Source: Ignavibacteriota bacterium | Lineage (GTDB): Bacteria; Bacteroidota; Ignavibacteria; SZUA-365 | Assembly: GCA_016218045.1 (NCBI GenBank) | Contig: JACRFB010000001.1 | Location: 186,001-250,000, forward strand | Length of the DNA stretch: 64,000 nt | Direction: 5' to 3' | In this document: positions 36,236-45,169 of the stretch, piece by piece | Layout of the letters: each line of letters begins with the position of its first letter | Position numbering within the stretch: position 1 is the stretch's first letter | Notes under the pieces: model-generated | Told to the model about the DNA's origin: nothing | The model's input: the letters and a program-made list of their open reading frames with translations, nothing else | Database searches by the model: none | Translations under genes and position numbers: made by a program

Positions 36236-37347
36236 GATCTTTTACCTCGTATAAGTGACGCGACACCCGCTGGATGTTGGTGTCTGAAATGATCGCTGAC
36301 ACGGTCGATCGCCACGGCCGCAATAATCGCGCACCCGATGATAATCTTGCTGTATTCCTTTGAAACCGTGATCATCACGAAGCCGAGATCCAGCTTCTGG
36401 ATGATATCAATCCCGTTCTCAATCAACTTGATGACCACCGCTCCGAGGACCGCACCCAAGGCGGATCCCCTCCCTCCGGACAAGCTCGCACCGCCGACAA
36501 CTGCCGCGGCGATCACGGTCAATTCGTACCCTTCACCTGTTGCGGTGTTGGCCGAGCCGTAGTAGCCAGCGGACAGGAGTCCGGCCAGCCCTGCCATAAT
36601 TCCCGATATCAGGTATACTCGGAAGGTAAGGGATCTGACGGGAAGTCCACTGAAACGGGCCGCTTCGGCATTTCCTCCAAGAGCATAGATCCGCCTTCCC
36701 TCAACCGATCTGGAGAGAAGAAGCCAGGCGCACACGACGATGCATACCATCACAAGCATGGGGACTGGCTGCAGACGTGCCCATGCAAAGGGCCCGCTTC
36801 CCCACTCCAACGAAACGAATCCGCTGGTGAAAGCGGCAGGAAGTGCCTTGCCCCATGCGGGAAGCGATTTCGTCTCCACTGATACGAGCGCTAGCCCACG
36901 CAAAACACTCATAGTTCCAAGTGTCACGATGAAAGGATGAAGTCCGAGGCTGACGATGAGCCCACCATTCAACGCACCACACACTGCACCAATACCGATT
37001 GCGGCGATGAATGCCACAACGAGAACGGTCCCCGGTCCGCAGTCGGCAGGAAGGTTCTGCAATACCGCACAAGTGCCGAGTGCGGCGCAGCCGAAGATGG
37101 ATCCAACCGAGATATCGATTCCTCCGGAGATGATGACGAAGGTTACCCCGATGGCCATGATGGCCATCCACGATACCGGTGTGATCACATTGGGAATAAT
37201 GTTATCGACTCGGAGAAAATTGTTCACCACCGTTCCACGTATGTTCACGGAATCGGATGCAAACGTGAGAAAGAGGCATAGAACAAGAATCACGAAGAGG
37301 AGGCCTGCCTCCTGAATCGCCCAAGCACGTTTATAAGAAAGCCCCAC
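36232..37347 (-). CDS. Ribose-type ABC transporter permease
   Basis: 371 residues with about ten hydrophobic helices of the RbsC/BPD_transp_2 family. Landmarks are FVIISGGIDISVGSIFG near residue 70, GLHPFIVTLGTMSVLRG near 135, and AAVVGGASLSGGRGSALGA near 285. The GTG start is preceded by GAGGT at 9 nt. It is the first gene of the operon: upstream lies only a 169-nt (or longer) gap before the divergent sensor kinase. The only partner is the binding-protein gene, so the ATP-binding subunit (RbsA type) must come from elsewhere or is missing. Confidence 0.9.
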   Translation of the reverse strand: MGLSYKRAWAIQEAGLLFVILVLCLFLTFASDSVNIRGTVVNNFLRVDNIIPNVITPVSWMAIMAIGVTFVIISGGIDISVGSIFGCAALGTCAVLQNLPADCGPGTVLVVAFIAAIGIGAVCGALNGGLIVSLGLHPFIVTLGTMSVLRGLALVSVETKSLPAWGKALPAAFTSGFVSLEWGSGPFAWARLQPVPMLVMVCIVVCAWLLLSRSVEGRRIYALGGNAEAARFSGLPVRSLTFRVYLISGIMAGLAGLLSAGYYGSANTATGEGYELTVIAAAVVGGASLSGGRGSALGAVLGAVVIKLIENGIDIIQKLDLGFVMITVSKEYSKIIIGCAIIAAVAIDRVSDHFRHQHPAGVASLIRGKRS

Positions 37348-37654
37348 GCGCCGTTACCTCGGTTGATGGATGAAACAGATGCACCGTCACACAGAGCCGA
37401 TGCACCGGATAAAAATACGCAAATGATCTGTTGCTCCGATCACCGGCTCGAGGTATCCGAAGTTTTCCTGCGGTCTGGAGAAGGGTCGTGAGTGGAGCGC
37501 GGGGAGTGGGGGAATTGTGCTAGGTGCGTTCTTTTTGTATACTAGTCGAATACCCTTCACCCATCTGGAACCTGTATTCGTGAATCAACCCGTGCGGAGC
37601 GCCTTGAAGGCGTCATCCAATTGGAGACATAGAACCCATCGCGGAAGAGTTGCC

Positions 37655-40600
37655 TTGACGCGACTGGCTTTTGCCGGGCTTCTATGTTGTTTGTTCGGTG
37701 CAGACCTCGGTGCGCAGCAGATCCTCTTCCGTCACCTTACCCGTGAGCAAGGTCTGCCGAGCGACAAGGTGACGTCGATCGTGCAGGATAAAAAGGGCTT
37801 CCTTTGGTTCGGCACTGACACCCGACTCACCCGCTACGACGGGTATTCGTTTCTTTCATTCAGGAATGAACCGAAAATCGAAAACTCTCTCCCGCCTGGC
37901 AAAGTGACCGCGTTGCTCGTTGATCATTCGGGAGTTTTGTGGGTTGGAACCGACAACGCCGGACTCGCACGGATGCGGTCTGATCGTACCACCTTCGATC
38001 GATTTTCCTCCGATAAACCGCAAGACGGCATACAACTCAGCGATCCAGGTGTCGAAGTGCTCTTCGAAGATGCGGAGGGCACCCTGTGGGTCGGATCTTA
38101 CAGCGGCCTGACTGCAATATCTCCGGACAGGAAACGTGCCGTCCAATACGCGGCCGATCCGGAGAATCCCGCGACGATCGGCGGGAACAGCGTCACCAGC
38201 ATCGTTCAGACTGCTGATGGAGTCGTGTACGTCGGGACCAGTACTGGATTAAGCGCTTTTGATCCGCGGACGAAAGCGTGGACGCGAATCAACATTGATC
38301 GAAAAAAGGCGCCACGTTTCGAGGACTATATCACCGCATTGCACGTCGGCTCTGACGGCTTGCTCTGGATAGGTACCGTCAGTGGAATCCTGCATTCATA
38401 CGACCGGAAGTCGGGTTCATGTTCCTCTTATCAGCTTTCCACAACTGGCTCACAGACACTCTTCTCTGAACATTCTGTCACGAGCATTCACGGCGACGAC
38501 CGCGGTGCCTTGTGGATCGGCATTACGGGGGAAGGCCTTTTCCGTTTCGACACAAAAAAGAGGACCTACTCCTCTTTTCGTCACGACCCTGCCTCGATAC
38601 AATCGCTGAGTGGCGACGACGTCACCACGGTTTTTGGGGATGTCGACGGAATGATTTGGATAGGCACCGATGGCCACGGAATAAATTCGTTTCAGAACAA
38701 CGCCGCTCTCTTCGCGCTCTACCGCAATCCCTTCAACGAAGTATTGCAGGAGGGCGCAGCCAGTGTGACCGCCCTCTGTCGTAGCCGTAACGGAAAAATC
38801 TGGATCGGAACTATTCAGGGAGCTGTAGGGTACTACACACCTGGCAGCGGTGTGTTTAACCGGCTCGATATACACGGCAGTGCCCGCGCGCCTGTCATGA
38901 GCATTGTCGAGGATACACGCGGGATCCTATGGTTTGGTACCATGGGCGGCGGCTTGCTGTCCTGCGATCCCACGACGAATGCCTTCCGGGTGTTTCGCAA
39001 CGATCCGGCCGATCCCGCCTCGATCGGCAACAACGATATTCAGGCACTCGCAGTTTCGGAAAACGGTGCGATATGGATCGGTACAGCGGGCGCTGGTCTG
39101 ATCGAGCACGACCCTGTCCGTGGCACGTTCACTTCCTATCGTGGCGGAATCAGCCAGGATGGTTCGTTGGGCGGCGATTTTATCACCACCCTTCTCATCG
39201 ACAAGAGTGGCACGATGTATCTCGGCACTGAGCGGGGAGGCGTCCTGACATTCGATCGAAGCTCCGGGAAATTCAAAGGTCTCGTCGTCAGTGACACCGC
39301 CGGTATGAACCTCGCGACCGCCTCCGTCAGTGCGATGCTTGTTGATAAAGACGGGGCACTTTGGATTGGCACTGCGGCCGGTCTCTATCGACGCGATGCA
39401 AAATCCGGACGCGTCCGCCTGTTTAATCAAGAAAGCGGACTCCCGATTCCGATTGTGCGCGGCATGCTGCAGGACACGCAGGGCAACCTCTGGATCTCAG
39501 CGAGCGGCGGCCTGATCCGTTTTGCTCTGCGAAAACTGCCCGTAGAGAAGGAGGGCGCTCCCGCCTCGACAACCGCACGCGACCGGCTCCCGGTTGTCAA
39601 CATTTATGATATCAACGACGGTCTGCAGGGAAATGAATTCAACAGGAACGCCTGCGTAGCCACCGAGAACGGCGTCATGTATTTCGGAGGGCAACGCGGC
39701 CTCAATGCCTTCCAGCCGGATGATATCAACCGAAGGATGCGCATACCCTCCGTGCAAATAACGGACCTACAGCTCTTTAATAACTCGGTGATTCCCGGTG
39801 ACAACACGAACATTCTGAAGAGCGCCATCACCGAAACCGATGCAATAGTGCTCTCGCACGATCAAAATGTCATCACGTTCGAGTTTGCCGTGCTGCAGTA
39901 CGAAAATCCCGTGAAAAACGGTTTCGCCTACATGCTCGAAGGATTTGATCCCGACTGGACGCACACGGGCGCGCAGAAACGATACGCTACTTACACTAAC
40001 CTCGCGCCGGGTGATTATGTCTTCCGCCTTCGCGGCCGCAACAGTGCCGGTACGTGGAATGACGAGGGAATCGCCATACACATCACAGTACTTCCGCCCT
40101 GGTATAAAACGACAACCGCCTACGTCATCTATGCCTTCACCCTGATCTTCCTCATTGTTGGCGGCGACCGCCTACAACGCGCAAGGGTGATTGCAAAGGA
40201 GCGGCGCGAGGCGCAGATTCGCGAAGCGGAGCTGAGAGCCGCTGCCGCAGAACAACAATCTCGCGCTATCGAGGCTCAGGCCCGCGCCGTTGCTGCCCAA
40301 GCCGAGGCATCCGAAGCCCGAGCACGAACCCTCCAGGTCGAGAACGAAGCAAAAGAGTTGGAACTCAACAAGGCGCGGGAACTCGAGAAGGCGTACTCCG
40401 ATCTTCGGGAGGCGCACAACAATTTGCAGGCGACGCAGACACAGCTGATTCATGCCGAAAAAATGGCATCCCTCGGTCAACTTACGGCTGGAATCGCGCA
40501 TGAGATAAAAAATCCTCTGAACTTCGTCAACAATTTTGCTGACCTTTCGCAGTCTCTTATCACGGAACTGCGTGAGGAAATAGACGGACACGCCGACGTG

Positions 40601-41239
40601 TTGGTCAAAGACTCAGGGGAATTTCTTGATCCGATCCTCGATGATCTGAATCTGAACCTTCAGAAAATCGCGGAACATGGGAAACGCGCGGACGGCATTG
40701 TGCGCAGCATGCTTCTGCACTCTGCAGGCAAGGCAGGCGACAAACGCCCCACCGAAATCAACACGCTGCTCGACGAATATGTAACGCTGGCATTCCACGG
40801 TGCAAGAGCGAACGATCCGGAATTCAATCTGATCATCGAAAAGAACTACGATCAACAGATGGGTTACGTGACCGTCATCGCGCAAGAGATTGCACGCGTC
40901 TTTCTCAACCTCCTCAACAATGCCATCGATGCCATGCGCATTCATGCTCAAACCGCCGGCCGCGATTATCACGCAACACTTACTGTTGCCACGCATCGCG
41001 GTCCAGACGCCGTATCCATCAGCGTGAGCGACAATGGTCCCGGCATCCCGCCCGAGATTCGCGAGAGAATTTTTCAGCCGTTTTTCACCACGAAACCGGC
41101 AGGATCGGGCACGGGCCTCGGCCTGTCCATAAGCTACGACATAGTCGTGCAGGGACATAAAGGCAATCTTGTCGTGGAGAGTGAAGTGGGTCGCGGAAGC
41201 ACCTTCACTGTGTCACTGCCTATCAATGAAGAGGCATAA
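37655..41239 (+). CDS. Reg_prop/Y_Y_Y sensor histidine kinase
   Basis: About 1194 residues from a TTG at 37655 with GGAAGAG 5 nt upstream. That start gives a normal signal peptide (TRLAFAGLLCCLFGADLGAQQ). The frame is open to a GTG at 37517, which would put 46 residues before it. About 700 residues of Reg_prop repeats follow (GKVTALLVDHSGVLWVGT-like units), expected to form two periplasmic beta propellers. A Y_Y_Y domain lies at about 738-818, a membrane helix at about 820-840, and an Ala/Glu-rich coiled coil to 940. The kinase has phospho-acceptor His949 (GIAHEIKNP), an N box (NLLNNAIDAM) and G boxes (DNGPGIP, GTGLGLS). No receiver or DNA-binding domain is fused, unlike many Bacteroidota hybrid versions, so it needs a separate regulator. 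Confidence 0.92.
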   Translation: MTRLAFAGLLCCLFGADLGAQQILFRHLTREQGLPSDKVTSIVQDKKGFLWFGTDTRLTRYDGYSFLSFRNEPKIENSLPPGKVTALLVDHSGVLWVGTDNAGLARMRSDRTTFDRFSSDKPQDGIQLSDPGVEVLFEDAEGTLWVGSYSGLTAISPDRKRAVQYAADPENPATIGGNSVTSIVQTADGVVYVGTSTGLSAFDPRTKAWTRINIDRKKAPRFEDYITALHVGSDGLLWIGTVSGILHSYDRKSGSCSSYQLSTTGSQTLFSEHSVTSIHGDDRGALWIGITGEGLFRFDTKKRTYSSFRHDPASIQSLSGDDVTTVFGDVDGMIWIGTDGHGINSFQNNAALFALYRNPFNEVLQEGAASVTALCRSRNGKIWIGTIQGAVGYYTPGSGVFNRLDIHGSARAPVMSIVEDTRGILWFGTMGGGLLSCDPTTNAFRVFRNDPADPASIGNNDIQALAVSENGAIWIGTAGAGLIEHDPVRGTFTSYRGGISQDGSLGGDFITTLLIDKSGTMYLGTERGGVLTFDRSSGKFKGLVVSDTAGMNLATASVSAMLVDKDGALWIGTAAGLYRRDAKSGRVRLFNQESGLPIPIVRGMLQDTQGNLWISASGGLIRFALRKLPVEKEGAPASTTARDRLPVVNIYDINDGLQGNEFNRNACVATENGVMYFGGQRGLNAFQPDDINRRMRIPSVQITDLQLFNNSVIPGDNTNILKSAITETDAIVLSHDQNVITFEFAVLQYENPVKNGFAYMLEGFDPDWTHTGAQKRYATYTNLAPGDYVFRLRGRNSAGTWNDEGIAIHITVLPPWYKTTTAYVIYAFTLIFLIVGGDRLQRARVIAKERREAQIREAELRAAAAEQQSRAIEAQARAVAAQAEASEARARTLQVENEAKELELNKARELEKAYSDLREAHNNLQATQTQLIHAEKMASLGQLTAGIAHEIKNPLNFVNNFADLSQSLITELREEIDGHADVLVKDSGEFLDPILDDLNLNLQKIAEHGKRADGIVRSMLLHSAGKAGDKRPTEINTLLDEYVTLAFHGARANDPEFNLIIEKNYDQQMGYVTVIAQEIARVFLNLLNNAIDAMRIHAQTAGRDYHATLTVATHRGPDAVSISVSDNGPGIPPEIRERIFQPFFTTKPAGSGTGLGLSISYDIVVQGHKGNLVVESEVGRGSTFTVSLPINEEA

Positions 41240-41377
41240 CGAGAGGTCGATTCAGCGGACTGGCTTCTCGGCTCCATCCCCTGCCTGTGCGGATGTCATC
41301 AGCTCTGTGGAATTAGTCTTTTCTTGGTGTATATTGCTTTTTCACATTCCCCTCGATCTGAATTACGGAGATCCTTC

Positions 41378-42106
41378 GTGAATCACCTGCATCATGATAC
41401 ACATGAGCCGGCGACTCCGACACAGCGGCCAAAATTGCTGGGACGAGCGCGTCTGTTCATTCTTCTTCTTCCCATGTTGGCTTGGTTCGGTTCTGCAGGC
41501 AGTGTTGCGTTTGCACAGGCACAATGCGCGGAGGCGGTGAAAGGGTCGATCACTATTTTTATGTTCGACCTCAAATCGACCGACATCGAGAATGACCGTC
41601 TTAGGAAAATGCAAGACGTACTCGCGTTCCGGCTCAACAATGCCATTCGCGACGATCTCACGGCACGCGGACTTCTCGGCGGTAGCAAGTTCGCCGTACG
41701 CTGGTGCTCTGGGCAGGATGTTAACGCTGCCGATGCCGCTGTAAACGCGGGTAAGCGTCTGCACTCTGCTGGTGTGTTCTGGGGATTCATCGACCAGAGT
41801 GCGGGCGCGCTGAAGACTTCCTTGAAACTCGCGTCTTTGGTTGAAGAACCGATCAGCGATCTTCGTAACATCATCTATCGCCCCGATGCAAAGGAAAGCG
41901 TCGATGACTCCTACCTTGCATTCGCCGCATACATCGTCGGAAAAACACATCTTCAGCGGGGAAATCTTCCTCTCGCCCGCAAGTGTTTCAAGTACGCGAA
42001 GGATCTGCGCGCGCTCCCTGATCTATTGCAACGCGATTGCCAGCTTGCTTTGTCGGCGCTCGATCAGGACAATCCTGCACGCAAGCTGACACCGGTGGGG
42101 AAATAA
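41378..42106 (+). CDS. Secreted FlgO/CsgG-like protein, first of tandem pair
   Basis: About 242 residues from the GTG at 41378, which has GGAG 7 nt upstream. A basic lead and hydrophobic signal (FILLLPMLAWFGSAGSVAFAQ) precede a mature domain beginning GSITIFMFDLKS. A pattern follows of beta strand, long helix (LRKMQDVLAFRLNNAI) and VFWGFIDQSAGALKTSLKL. The same order appears at the start of the next gene, so both seem to carry a TolB_N/FlgO/CsgG-like alpha/beta domain. The C-terminus (LAFAAYIVGKTHLQRGNLPLA) is a TPR-like helical pair. It lies 138 nt behind the sensor kinase and 4 nt before the next gene. Role unknown. Confidence 0.75.
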   Translation: MNHLHHDTHEPATPTQRPKLLGRARLFILLLPMLAWFGSAGSVAFAQAQCAEAVKGSITIFMFDLKSTDIENDRLRKMQDVLAFRLNNAIRDDLTARGLLGGSKFAVRWCSGQDVNAADAAVNAGKRLHSAGVFWGFIDQSAGALKTSLKLASLVEEPISDLRNIIYRPDAKESVDDSYLAFAAYIVGKTHLQRGNLPLARKCFKYAKDLRALPDLLQRDCQLALSALDQDNPARKLTPVGK

Positions 42107-42110
42107 CGTC

Positions 42111-43970
42111 ATGAATACTTCGCGTGTTTCCCTTACTGCTATGATCCTTGCATGCGTGCTCCATCTCGCATCGGTACGCGCGCAGGAATTACGTCAACCG
42201 ACTACTTTGCCCCGCAACGATCTTCGTGTTGTTGTGATGGATTTTGAAAGTCCCGATTCGAATTACCTCGGAAACACTTTGGCGCGTGTATTCGCGACGG
42301 AACTTGTTTCCGGTATGAGGGATATGGGCGGCGTGCTTGCTCGCGCAACAAAAGGCGAGACGGAACGCGTATCCTTGAACGACGCTGCACCCGATGAAAT
42401 TGGGCTCGCCGAAAAGGCGACGCTTGTTGTCTGGGGTGAATACTATTTTGAAGGTGACACAGTCACAGTGGTTGCACACGCACGGCTCACGCCCGTACCC
42501 CCTCAGACTGTGCGCGATTTCTCGCTGGTGTACTCAACGACGGATGGCGAGCTTATCGCACGCCCTCTCACAGATCACGTCAACTTCAAATCAATGCTGC
42601 TGAATCGTCCGATACTCGAACGGCTTCATGCGCAGTTTTCAGCCGGCATCGTTCTCCGTGCCGCGCCGAGCGAAAGTGCAGCTTCCGTCGGCACTTTCCC
42701 GGGAGGGCAGAACGGTCTGTTCCTTTCGCGCGAGCCCGGTTGGGTACAAGTTCGGACTGTACCTGGTGAGGTTGGGTGGATGCAGTTGACGAGTGAGCTT
42801 AATAGTCTGACCGAAATCGCGGGTTCTCCAGCCGGATTTGTCACTGGCACAGCTCTGTTTGCCGTCGGAGACTATCGGGCTGCAGAAAATGCTTTCACGT
42901 CATATCTCAATACCGCTGGCCGTGCGCAGGATCCGGTAAACGGCGCCTCCGCGCGGCTCCTGCTCGGGAATACGCGTCTCCGTGTTGCAGATGTGACAAA
43001 GTCCCTTCCGAAGGACGAGTCGATTTCAGCGGAATTTGAGCGTGCGGCTGCGCTCTTGCCGGATGATGCAGCGCCGGCAGAACATCTCGCCATCACGCGC
43101 CTTCTCCGCTATGAAGGTACGCCGGATGCCGTCCGTGCGGAAGGCCTGAAGGCCAGTGAACGCGATCTGATCCGGACGCTGCAGGAAGACGCCGATTCCA
43201 CACATGTGTCCAACATGCGCACATTTTACGCTCTCGCGACACAACGTCAATTTCTCAAGGATGCCTCCATGAGTACTGACGATTATGAGGCGGCGGTCGG
43301 CGGTCGGAACAACATTCTTGATCAGATGGATCGCTATCTCATTCTTCGGACGCTCTGGGTCCCCGAAGAATATGGATCCATACGGTATGGATTCTGGACA
43401 CCGGCATCTGCCCCCGGAGTGACAGTGAAACCGGCAGTGAACGCAACAACAACTCCCGCAATTACCTTCTCCGGTATTACCAATGAGGTCAGGCACAGTC
43501 TCGATCTGCACGTTCGCAATAAACTGTGGACCGCTATATTCTTCGACGTGGCTGCCGGTGCTCGATATCACGGCTACACCGCCGTCGGCATCCAGGGCGA
43601 TAATTCCGTGAATCCCACTGTTCAATCCGATATCTGGGCGATGGTTATCCCAATTACCATCGGCGGTTCTTTCTCACCGATTAACAACTTCCCTGTTCGA
43701 CCATATATTATGGCGGGCATCGGCGGAGCCCTTGGGGTGGGAAATCGGAAACCGCAATATGCCGACGGGAAGCGAGGGGCACTCGAGTCCGAGGCCCAGT
43801 TCACTCTGGCGTGGAACGCAGGTGTTGCGGTTGACATTTTCCCGATGAAAAGGTTCGCACTCTCTCTGGCCCTCAAGCACGAGAGTATCAACTTCAAGGA
43901 AATGCTGTACACCGGGCAGAAAGATTTGAGCAGCACGCAATTCCAAATAGGCCTTACATTCATCCCCTAG
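42111..43970 (+). CDS. Secreted protein with FlgO-like, SH3-like and barrel-like regions
   Basis: 619 residues. A signal peptide (MNTSRVSLTAMILACVLHLASVRAQ) is followed by a FlgO/CsgG-like domain (LRVVVMDFESPD, KATLVVWGEYYFEGD). A bacterial SH3-like stretch near 180-235 reads GIVLRAAPSESAASVG then GWVQVRTVPGEVGWM. A TPR-like helical middle (FAVGDYRAAENAFTSYL) comes next. The last ~170 residues are aromatic beta strands ending in FQIGLTFIP, like a small outer-membrane barrel. The combination suggests a periplasm-facing outer-membrane protein that senses or binds peptidoglycan. It is probably in one operon with the gene 4 nt upstream. I know no characterised protein with this architecture. Confidence 0.78.
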   Translation: MNTSRVSLTAMILACVLHLASVRAQELRQPTTLPRNDLRVVVMDFESPDSNYLGNTLARVFATELVSGMRDMGGVLARATKGETERVSLNDAAPDEIGLAEKATLVVWGEYYFEGDTVTVVAHARLTPVPPQTVRDFSLVYSTTDGELIARPLTDHVNFKSMLLNRPILERLHAQFSAGIVLRAAPSESAASVGTFPGGQNGLFLSREPGWVQVRTVPGEVGWMQLTSELNSLTEIAGSPAGFVTGTALFAVGDYRAAENAFTSYLNTAGRAQDPVNGASARLLLGNTRLRVADVTKSLPKDESISAEFERAAALLPDDAAPAEHLAITRLLRYEGTPDAVRAEGLKASERDLIRTLQEDADSTHVSNMRTFYALATQRQFLKDASMSTDDYEAAVGGRNNILDQMDRYLILRTLWVPEEYGSIRYGFWTPASAPGVTVKPAVNATTTPAITFSGITNEVRHSLDLHVRNKLWTAIFFDVAAGARYHGYTAVGIQGDNSVNPTVQSDIWAMVIPITIGGSFSPINNFPVRPYIMAGIGGALGVGNRKPQYADGKRGALESEAQFTLAWNAGVAVDIFPMKRFALSLALKHESINFKEMLYTGQKDLSSTQFQIGLTFIP

Positions 43971-43986
43971 CTAGCTCGTTGACAAA

Positions 43987-44018
43987 GAAAGGGCGGTGTC
44001 CGTGCCGCCCTTTCTCTC
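43987..44018 (+). terminator. Hairpin terminator after the FlgO/SH3-like gene
   Basis: A 10-bp perfect stem, GAAAGGGCGG with CCGCCCTTTC, and an eight-base loop lie 17 nt after the stop. The following TCTCGT is a weak U tract, so termination efficiency is uncertain. Confidence 0.6.
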
Positions 44019-44105
44019 GTAAAGAAGATCGATGCGAACACGAAGTCTCCGGTCTTTCGGGGCCAGTCAATCTGCATATAGACACCCAGCCCCAAGCAGT
44101 GCGAA

Positions 44106-44137
44106 TTTGAATCTTACCCTGCAAATTCCTATATTTG
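44106..44137 (+). promoter_or_regulatory. Bacteroidota-type promoter of tRNA-Glu
   Basis: TTTG at 44106-44109, a 20-nt spacer and TATATTTG at 44130-44137 match the Bacteroidota consensus TTTG-N19-20-TAnnTTTG exactly. The tRNA starts 9 nt after the box. The same bases can also be read as TTGAAT-N17-TATATT, but the Bacteroidota reading fits better. Confidence 0.7.
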
Positions 44138-44146
44138 GAGACCTTT

Positions 44147-44222
44147 GCTCCCATCGACTAGAGGCCTAGGTCGCCACCCTTTCACGGTGAAAACACGGGT
44201 TCGAATCCCGTTGGGAGTACCA
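44147..44222 (+). tRNA. tRNA-Glu (anticodon TTC)
   Basis: A 76-nt cloverleaf with encoded CCA. The acceptor stem is GCTCCCA/TGGGAGT (a G-U first pair). The D arm is GACTAGAGGCCTAGGTC. The anticodon stem is CACC/GGTG around CTTTCAC, giving anticodon TTC, and the T arm contains GGGTTCGAATCCC. The sequence closely tracks bacterial tRNA-Glu. It stands alone between its own promoter and terminator. No integrase or attachment-site duplication is seen beside it. Confidence 0.97.
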
Positions 44223-44229
44223 TATGAAA

Positions 44230-44259
44230 AGAGTCGCCGGTAACGGCGGCTCTTTTTTT
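44230..44259 (+). terminator. Terminator of tRNA-Glu
   Basis: A 9-bp stem GAGTCGCCG/CGGCGGCTC (one G-T pair) with a four-base loop runs into TTTTTTT, 8 nt after the tRNA CCA end. Confidence 0.9.
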
Positions 44260-44390
44260 GCTCGGGGGATAAATCAAGCGTGCCGGAACACATGATCAGT
44301 TCCGGAATTCCACCATGTATTTGGAAAAATTTAGTGGAGAATCCGAGTTGAATACCGTATTTTGTGAATGGCACTCACCTTAGAAATATC

Positions 44391-45056
44391 ATGCTGGCTG
44401 ATCCGACCATCACCTTGGTCATCGCCGACGATCACCCTATCGCGCGGAGAGACTTGCGGGAATTGATCGAGACCGACGGTGACATGCGCGTCCTTGCGGA
44501 AGCAGGCGACGGGCGCGAGGCGTGGGAAGCTGTACGAGCGCATTCCCCGCGGGTAGCGGTCGTTGACGTGATGATGCAGCATTTTAGCGGAATCGATATC
44601 GTGCGTATGATCCGCGAGGCATCATTAGAGACAGCAGTGGTCATACTCACCGCATTTGACAATCTTGAATACTGCCACTCGGCGATTGAATCAGGCGCCC
44701 TCGGGTATATCCTGAAAGACAGCGCGGCACAGGATATTGTCCGGGGTATACGACGTGCGGCTGAAGGCGACTATTTCATAAGCCCCGCCATCGCCGCTCC
44801 GGTGATTCGCGGATTGCTTCCACACGAATCGGGCAGGCAGCAACGCGCGGAGCTTGAGGATCTAACGTCGATGGAGCGTCGCGTGCTCCACTTCGTCGCA
44901 CACAATTTCTCAACGCGCGAGATCGCTGAAAGACTTGCGATCAGCCCCAGGACTGTCGAGAGGCATCACGCAAATATCGCCGCAAAATTGAACTTGCACG
45001 GAAGTTTCGCACTCCTTCGTTTCGCCCTCGATCATAGACAAGATTTGGATCTTTGA
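44391..45056 (+). CDS. NarL/LuxR-type response regulator
   Basis: 221 residues from the ATG at 44391. A GTG at 44364 is also in frame but falls within a TATTTTG promoter-like box. The receiver domain has the acidic pair (IADDHPI), phospho-acceptor Asp59 (VVDVMM), a T/S switch (LTAFD) and Lys in LKDSA. A LuxR-type helix-turn-helix follows (LTSMERRVLHFVAHNFSTREIAERLAISPRTVERH). No kinase gene is adjacent; the Reg_prop kinase 3 kb upstream lacks its own receiver and is a candidate partner. Target genes are unknown. Confidence 0.92.
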   Translation: MLADPTITLVIADDHPIARRDLRELIETDGDMRVLAEAGDGREAWEAVRAHSPRVAVVDVMMQHFSGIDIVRMIREASLETAVVILTAFDNLEYCHSAIESGALGYILKDSAAQDIVRGIRRAAEGDYFISPAIAAPVIRGLLPHESGRQQRAELEDLTSMERRVLHFVAHNFSTREIAERLAISPRTVERHHANIAAKLNLHGSFALLRFALDHRQDLDL

Positions 45057-45169
45057 TCGTTCGTGATGTCTGAACGGGTAGGAAATCTCTGGTGATTCAG
45101 CTTCCTTGTCACCTGCGCAGGCCGTATCATTGGGCACAACCACCTTATACTCTTCGTGAAAGTCGTCCA

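Noticed and set aside
44147-44260. tRNA-Glu as an integration site for a mobile element
   Set aside because: No integrase, no duplicated tRNA 3' end and no change of gene content are seen on either side.
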